This document shows positions 11,270-14,623 of a stretch of 14,623 nucleotides of DNA, one piece after another. The DNA is taken from positions 1 to 14,623 of the forward strand of contig CANGUJ010000047.1 of NCBI GenBank assembly GCA_947456845.1, given 5' to 3'. A program made the position numbers and the translations under genes. Position 1 is the stretch's first letter, and every line of letters begins with the position of its first letter. The DNA comes from Burkholderiales bacterium (lineage in GTDB: Bacteria; Pseudomonadota; Gammaproteobacteria; Burkholderiales; JAEUOS01). The notes under the pieces were generated by a model that saw only the letters and a list, made by a program, of their open reading frames with translations, was not told where the DNA came from and made no database searches.

Positions 11270-13279
11270 ATGACCTCCCCCGTTTCCGCAGCGACCCTGG
11301 CCAACGCCATCCGTGCATTGAGCATGGATGCCGTGCAGCAGGCCAATTCCGGCCATCCCGGCATGCCGATGGGCATGGCCGACATCGCCGTCGGTCTGTG
11401 GAACCGCCACCTGCGCCACAACCCCGCCAATCCGCGCTGGTCGGATCGCGACCGGTTCGTGGTGTCCAACGGCCACGGGTCCATGCTGCTGTATGCGCTT
11501 TTGCACCTGACAGGCTACGACCTGCCGATCGAGGAAATCCGGAAGTTCCGCCAGTTGCACTCCAGGACCCCGGGCCACCCCGAGTACGGCATGACGCCCG
11601 GCGTGGAAACCACCACCGGCCCGCTCGGCCAGGGCATCACCAACGCGGTGGGCATGGCGCTGGCCGAGGAACTGATGGCCGGCACCTTCAACCGGCCCGG
11701 TCACGACATCGTCAACCACCATACCTATGTGTTCCTGGGCGATGGCTGCCTGATGGAAGGCATTTCCCACGAAGCCGCTTCGCTGGCCGGCACCTGGGGC
11801 CTGTCGAAGCTGATCGCGCTGTACGACGACAACGGCATTTCCATCGACGGCAAGACCGCCGGCTGGTTCACCGATGACACGCCCGGGCGCTTCGCGGCCT
11901 ACGGCTGGCATGTAATCCCGAATGTCGACGGCCACGACGCCGACGCGGTGGACGCGGCGATCGCGGCCGCCAAGGCGGAAATCAAGCGCCCGACACTGAT
12001 CTGCTGCAAGACCGTCATCGGCAAGGGCGCGCCGACCCGCGCCGGCACGGCCAAGGCCCACGGCGAGGCGCTCGGCAAGGATGAGATCGCCGCCACCCGC
12101 GCCGCGCTGGGCTGGCCTCATGAGCCCTTCGTGATCCCGCCCGAGGTGTACGCCGGCTGGAACGCGCGTGAATGCGGCGCCTTGCTGGAAAAAGCCTGGA
12201 ACGACAAGTTCGACGCCTATGCCAGGGCCTATCCGGACCTCGCCGGCGAATTCTGCCGGCGCATGTCAGGCGACCTGCCCGCCCACTGGAATGCGACCGT
12301 GGCCGCCCTGATCGAGAGCGTCAACGGCAAGGCCGAGACCGTGGCCACCCGCAAGGCCTCGCAGGGCGCGATTGCCGGCATTGCGCCGGTGCTGCCCGAA
12401 CTCGTCGGCGGTTCGGCCGACCTGATGGGCAGTGTGTTCACCAACTGGCCCGGCAGCCAGGTGGTCGCGCGCGGGGCGGATGGCAGGCTCACCGGCAACA
12501 TCGTCAATTTCGGGGTGCGCGAGTTCGCCATGGCGGCCATCACCAACGGCATGAGCCTGCACGGCGGCTTCATCCCGGAAACCGGCACCTTCCTCACCTT
12601 CGCGGACTATTCGCGCAACGCCCTGCGCATGGCCGCGCTGATGAAACTGCGCAACATTTTCGTCTTCACCCACGACTCCATCGGCGTGGGCGAGGACGGC
12701 CCGACGCACCAGCCCGTCGAGCATGTCTCGAGCCTGCGCCTGATTCCCGGCCTACACGTGTGGCGCCCCTGCGACACGGTCGAGTCGGCCGTGGCCTGGA
12801 CCCAGGCGGTGGCGCGGCGCGACGGCCCGGCCTGCCTGGTCTTCACCCGGCAGAATGCGCAGTTCCAGGCGCGCCCGGCCACCGCCATCGCCGATATCGC
12901 GCGCGGCGGCTATGTGCTGGCCGACGCCGACCGGCCCGCCGCCGTCATCATCGCCACCGGCTCCGAAGTCGAACTCGCCACCCGGGCACGCGAACTGCTC
13001 TCCGCCGCAGGCGTGCAGGTACGCGTGGTGTCCATGCCCTGCACCCAGGTGTTCGATGCCCAGGACGCGGCCTACCGCGAGGCGGTGCTGCCGCGCGGCG
13101 TGCCGCGCGTGGCGGTGGAGGCCGGCGTCACCGATTTCTGGTGGAAGTACGTGGGGCTCGAAGGCAAGGTGATCGGCATCGACCGCTTCGGCGAATCGGC
13201 CCCGTTCAAGGATTTGTACAAGCACTTCGGGTTCACCGCCGAGCGGGTCGCCGAAGCCGTCAGGACTGTTTTGAACTGA
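11270..13279 (+). CDS. tkt: Transketolase
   Basis: Thiamine-diphosphate enzyme of 669 residues that moves two-carbon ketol units between sugar phosphates in the pentose phosphate or Calvin pathways. Visible landmarks: H29 in NSGHPGMPMGMA, H69 in SNGHGSMLLY, H103 in PGHPEYG, the GPLGQG loop (117-122), the ThDP/metal motif GDGCLMEGISHE with G157-D158-G159 and N188 (YDDNGISIDG), the catalytic glutamate in FGVREFAMAAITNG near residue 420, THDSIGVGEDGPTHQPVEH, and C-terminal GVTDFWWKYVG. I use the ATG at 11270, which begins the conserved N-terminus; an in-frame ATG at 11228 with GCAGGGC upstream would add 14 residues and has the better ribosome site, so the start is uncertain. It leads a tkt-gap-pgk block, an arrangement familiar from Betaproteobacteria. 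Confidence -1.
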   Translation: MTSPVSAATLANAIRALSMDAVQQANSGHPGMPMGMADIAVGLWNRHLRHNPANPRWSDRDRFVVSNGHGSMLLYALLHLTGYDLPIEEIRKFRQLHSRTPGHPEYGMTPGVETTTGPLGQGITNAVGMALAEELMAGTFNRPGHDIVNHHTYVFLGDGCLMEGISHEAASLAGTWGLSKLIALYDDNGISIDGKTAGWFTDDTPGRFAAYGWHVIPNVDGHDADAVDAAIAAAKAEIKRPTLICCKTVIGKGAPTRAGTAKAHGEALGKDEIAATRAALGWPHEPFVIPPEVYAGWNARECGALLEKAWNDKFDAYARAYPDLAGEFCRRMSGDLPAHWNATVAALIESVNGKAETVATRKASQGAIAGIAPVLPELVGGSADLMGSVFTNWPGSQVVARGADGRLTGNIVNFGVREFAMAAITNGMSLHGGFIPETGTFLTFADYSRNALRMAALMKLRNIFVFTHDSIGVGEDGPTHQPVEHVSSLRLIPGLHVWRPCDTVESAVAWTQAVARRDGPACLVFTRQNAQFQARPATAIADIARGGYVLADADRPAAVIIATGSEVELATRARELLSAAGVQVRVVSMPCTQVFDAQDAAYREAVLPRGVPRVAVEAGVTDFWWKYVGLEGKVIGIDRFGESAPFKDLYKHFGFTAERVAEAVRTVLN

Positions 13280-13283
13280 GCAA

Positions 13284-13290
13284 AAGGGAG
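13284..13290 (+). promoter_or_regulatory. Ribosome binding site of gap
   Basis: AAGGGAG sits 6 nt before the ATG at 13297 in the 17-nt gap after transketolase, fixing the gap start and supporting co-transcription. Confidence -1.
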
Positions 13291-13296
13291 ATTGGA

Positions 13297-14295
<999 letters not shown>

Positions 14296-14321
14296 ATCAA
14301 CCTTCGCCCGAGTCCAAGCCC

Positions 14322-14623
14322 GTGAAATTCCTCCGACTGCAGGACCTCGACCTCAAAGGCAGGCGCGTGTTCATCCGCGCCGATCTCAACGTGCCGCAGG
14401 ACGACGCCGGCCGCATCACCGACGACACGCGCATCCGCGCCTCGCTGCCCGGCATACGCTGCGCCCTCGACGCCGGCGCCGCCGTGATGGTGACCTCCCA
14501 CCTGGGCCGCCCCACCGAGGGCGAGGTCAGGCCGGAGGATTCGCTGGCGCCCGTCGCCAAGCGCCTGGGCGAACTGCTGGGGCGCGATGTGCCGCTCAAG
14601 TCCGGCTGGGTCGATGGCGTCGA
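14322..14623 (+). CDS. pgk: Phosphoglycerate kinase, N-terminal part (runs off the window)
   Basis: First 100 codons of phosphoglycerate kinase, which transfers phosphate from 1,3-bisphosphoglycerate to ADP. The substrate-binding start FLRLQDLDLKGRRVFIRADLNVPQDD is followed by RITDDTRIRASLPGI and TSHLGRPTEGE, all standard family motifs including the basic-patch arginines and the SHLGRP loop. The start appears to be GTG at 14322, because the family N-terminus aligns there and no ATG is available close by; no strong ribosome site is visible. The gene is cut by the window end, so roughly three quarters of the protein is missing from view, not necessarily from the genome. Confidence -1.
   Translation, partial: MKFLRLQDLDLKGRRVFIRADLNVPQDDAGRITDDTRIRASLPGIRCALDAGAAVMVTSHLGRPTEGEVRPEDSLAPVAKRLGELLGRDVPLKSGWVDGV

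Overview
This GC-rich window reads like a betaproteobacterial chromosome, probably of the order Burkholderiales. That is inferred from three things: a Bug/TctC-type extracytoplasmic receptor, a transketolase-GAPDH-phosphoglycerate kinase gene order, and the codon bias. No taxonomic search was possible.

Left part (about 1-7252): a catabolic/uptake cluster. A class A flavoprotein monooxygenase is read leftward. Divergent from it runs a same-strand series: TRAP transporter receptor, small and large membrane subunits (dctP-dctQ-dctM), a TauD-type Fe(II)/2-oxoglutarate dioxygenase, an orphan Bug receptor and a PuuE-like polysaccharide-deacetylase-fold hydrolase. Spacing is tight (4-nt overlap dctQ/dctM, 1 nt between the Bug gene and the hydrolase), so these six genes are plausibly one operon that imports and oxidises one or two small organic acids. 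The 234-bp divergent intergenic region holds a candidate promoter, a 20-bp inverted repeat overlapping it, and five tandem 12-bp repeats starting where transcription would begin. No regulator gene is visible in the window.

Middle part (7325-10292): a DUF2062 membrane protein, a PRISE-type NAD(P)-dependent reductase, and a convergent type II toxin-antitoxin pair (VapC-like PIN toxin with an RHH-like antitoxin). A displaced second copy of the reductase 3' end and the toxin 3' end follows, exactly 1170 bp downstream and colinear over 345 bp. This is the clearest rearrangement in the window, and the toxin-antitoxin pair lies between the two direct repeats.

Right part (10293-14623): housekeeping genes. 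rsmE (16S rRNA m3U1498 methyltransferase) is read leftward. Divergent from it are transketolase, glyceraldehyde-3-phosphate dehydrogenase and the start of phosphoglycerate kinase, which runs off the window edge. A perfect palindrome, TATAATTATA, lies between rsmE and transketolase and could serve as a -10 element on both strands.

I see no tRNA, rRNA, CRISPR array, prophage or intact insertion sequence. No wholly new system is evident. The most notable items are the duplicated remnant locus around the toxin-antitoxin pair and the repeat-rich control region of the TRAP/dioxygenase cluster.
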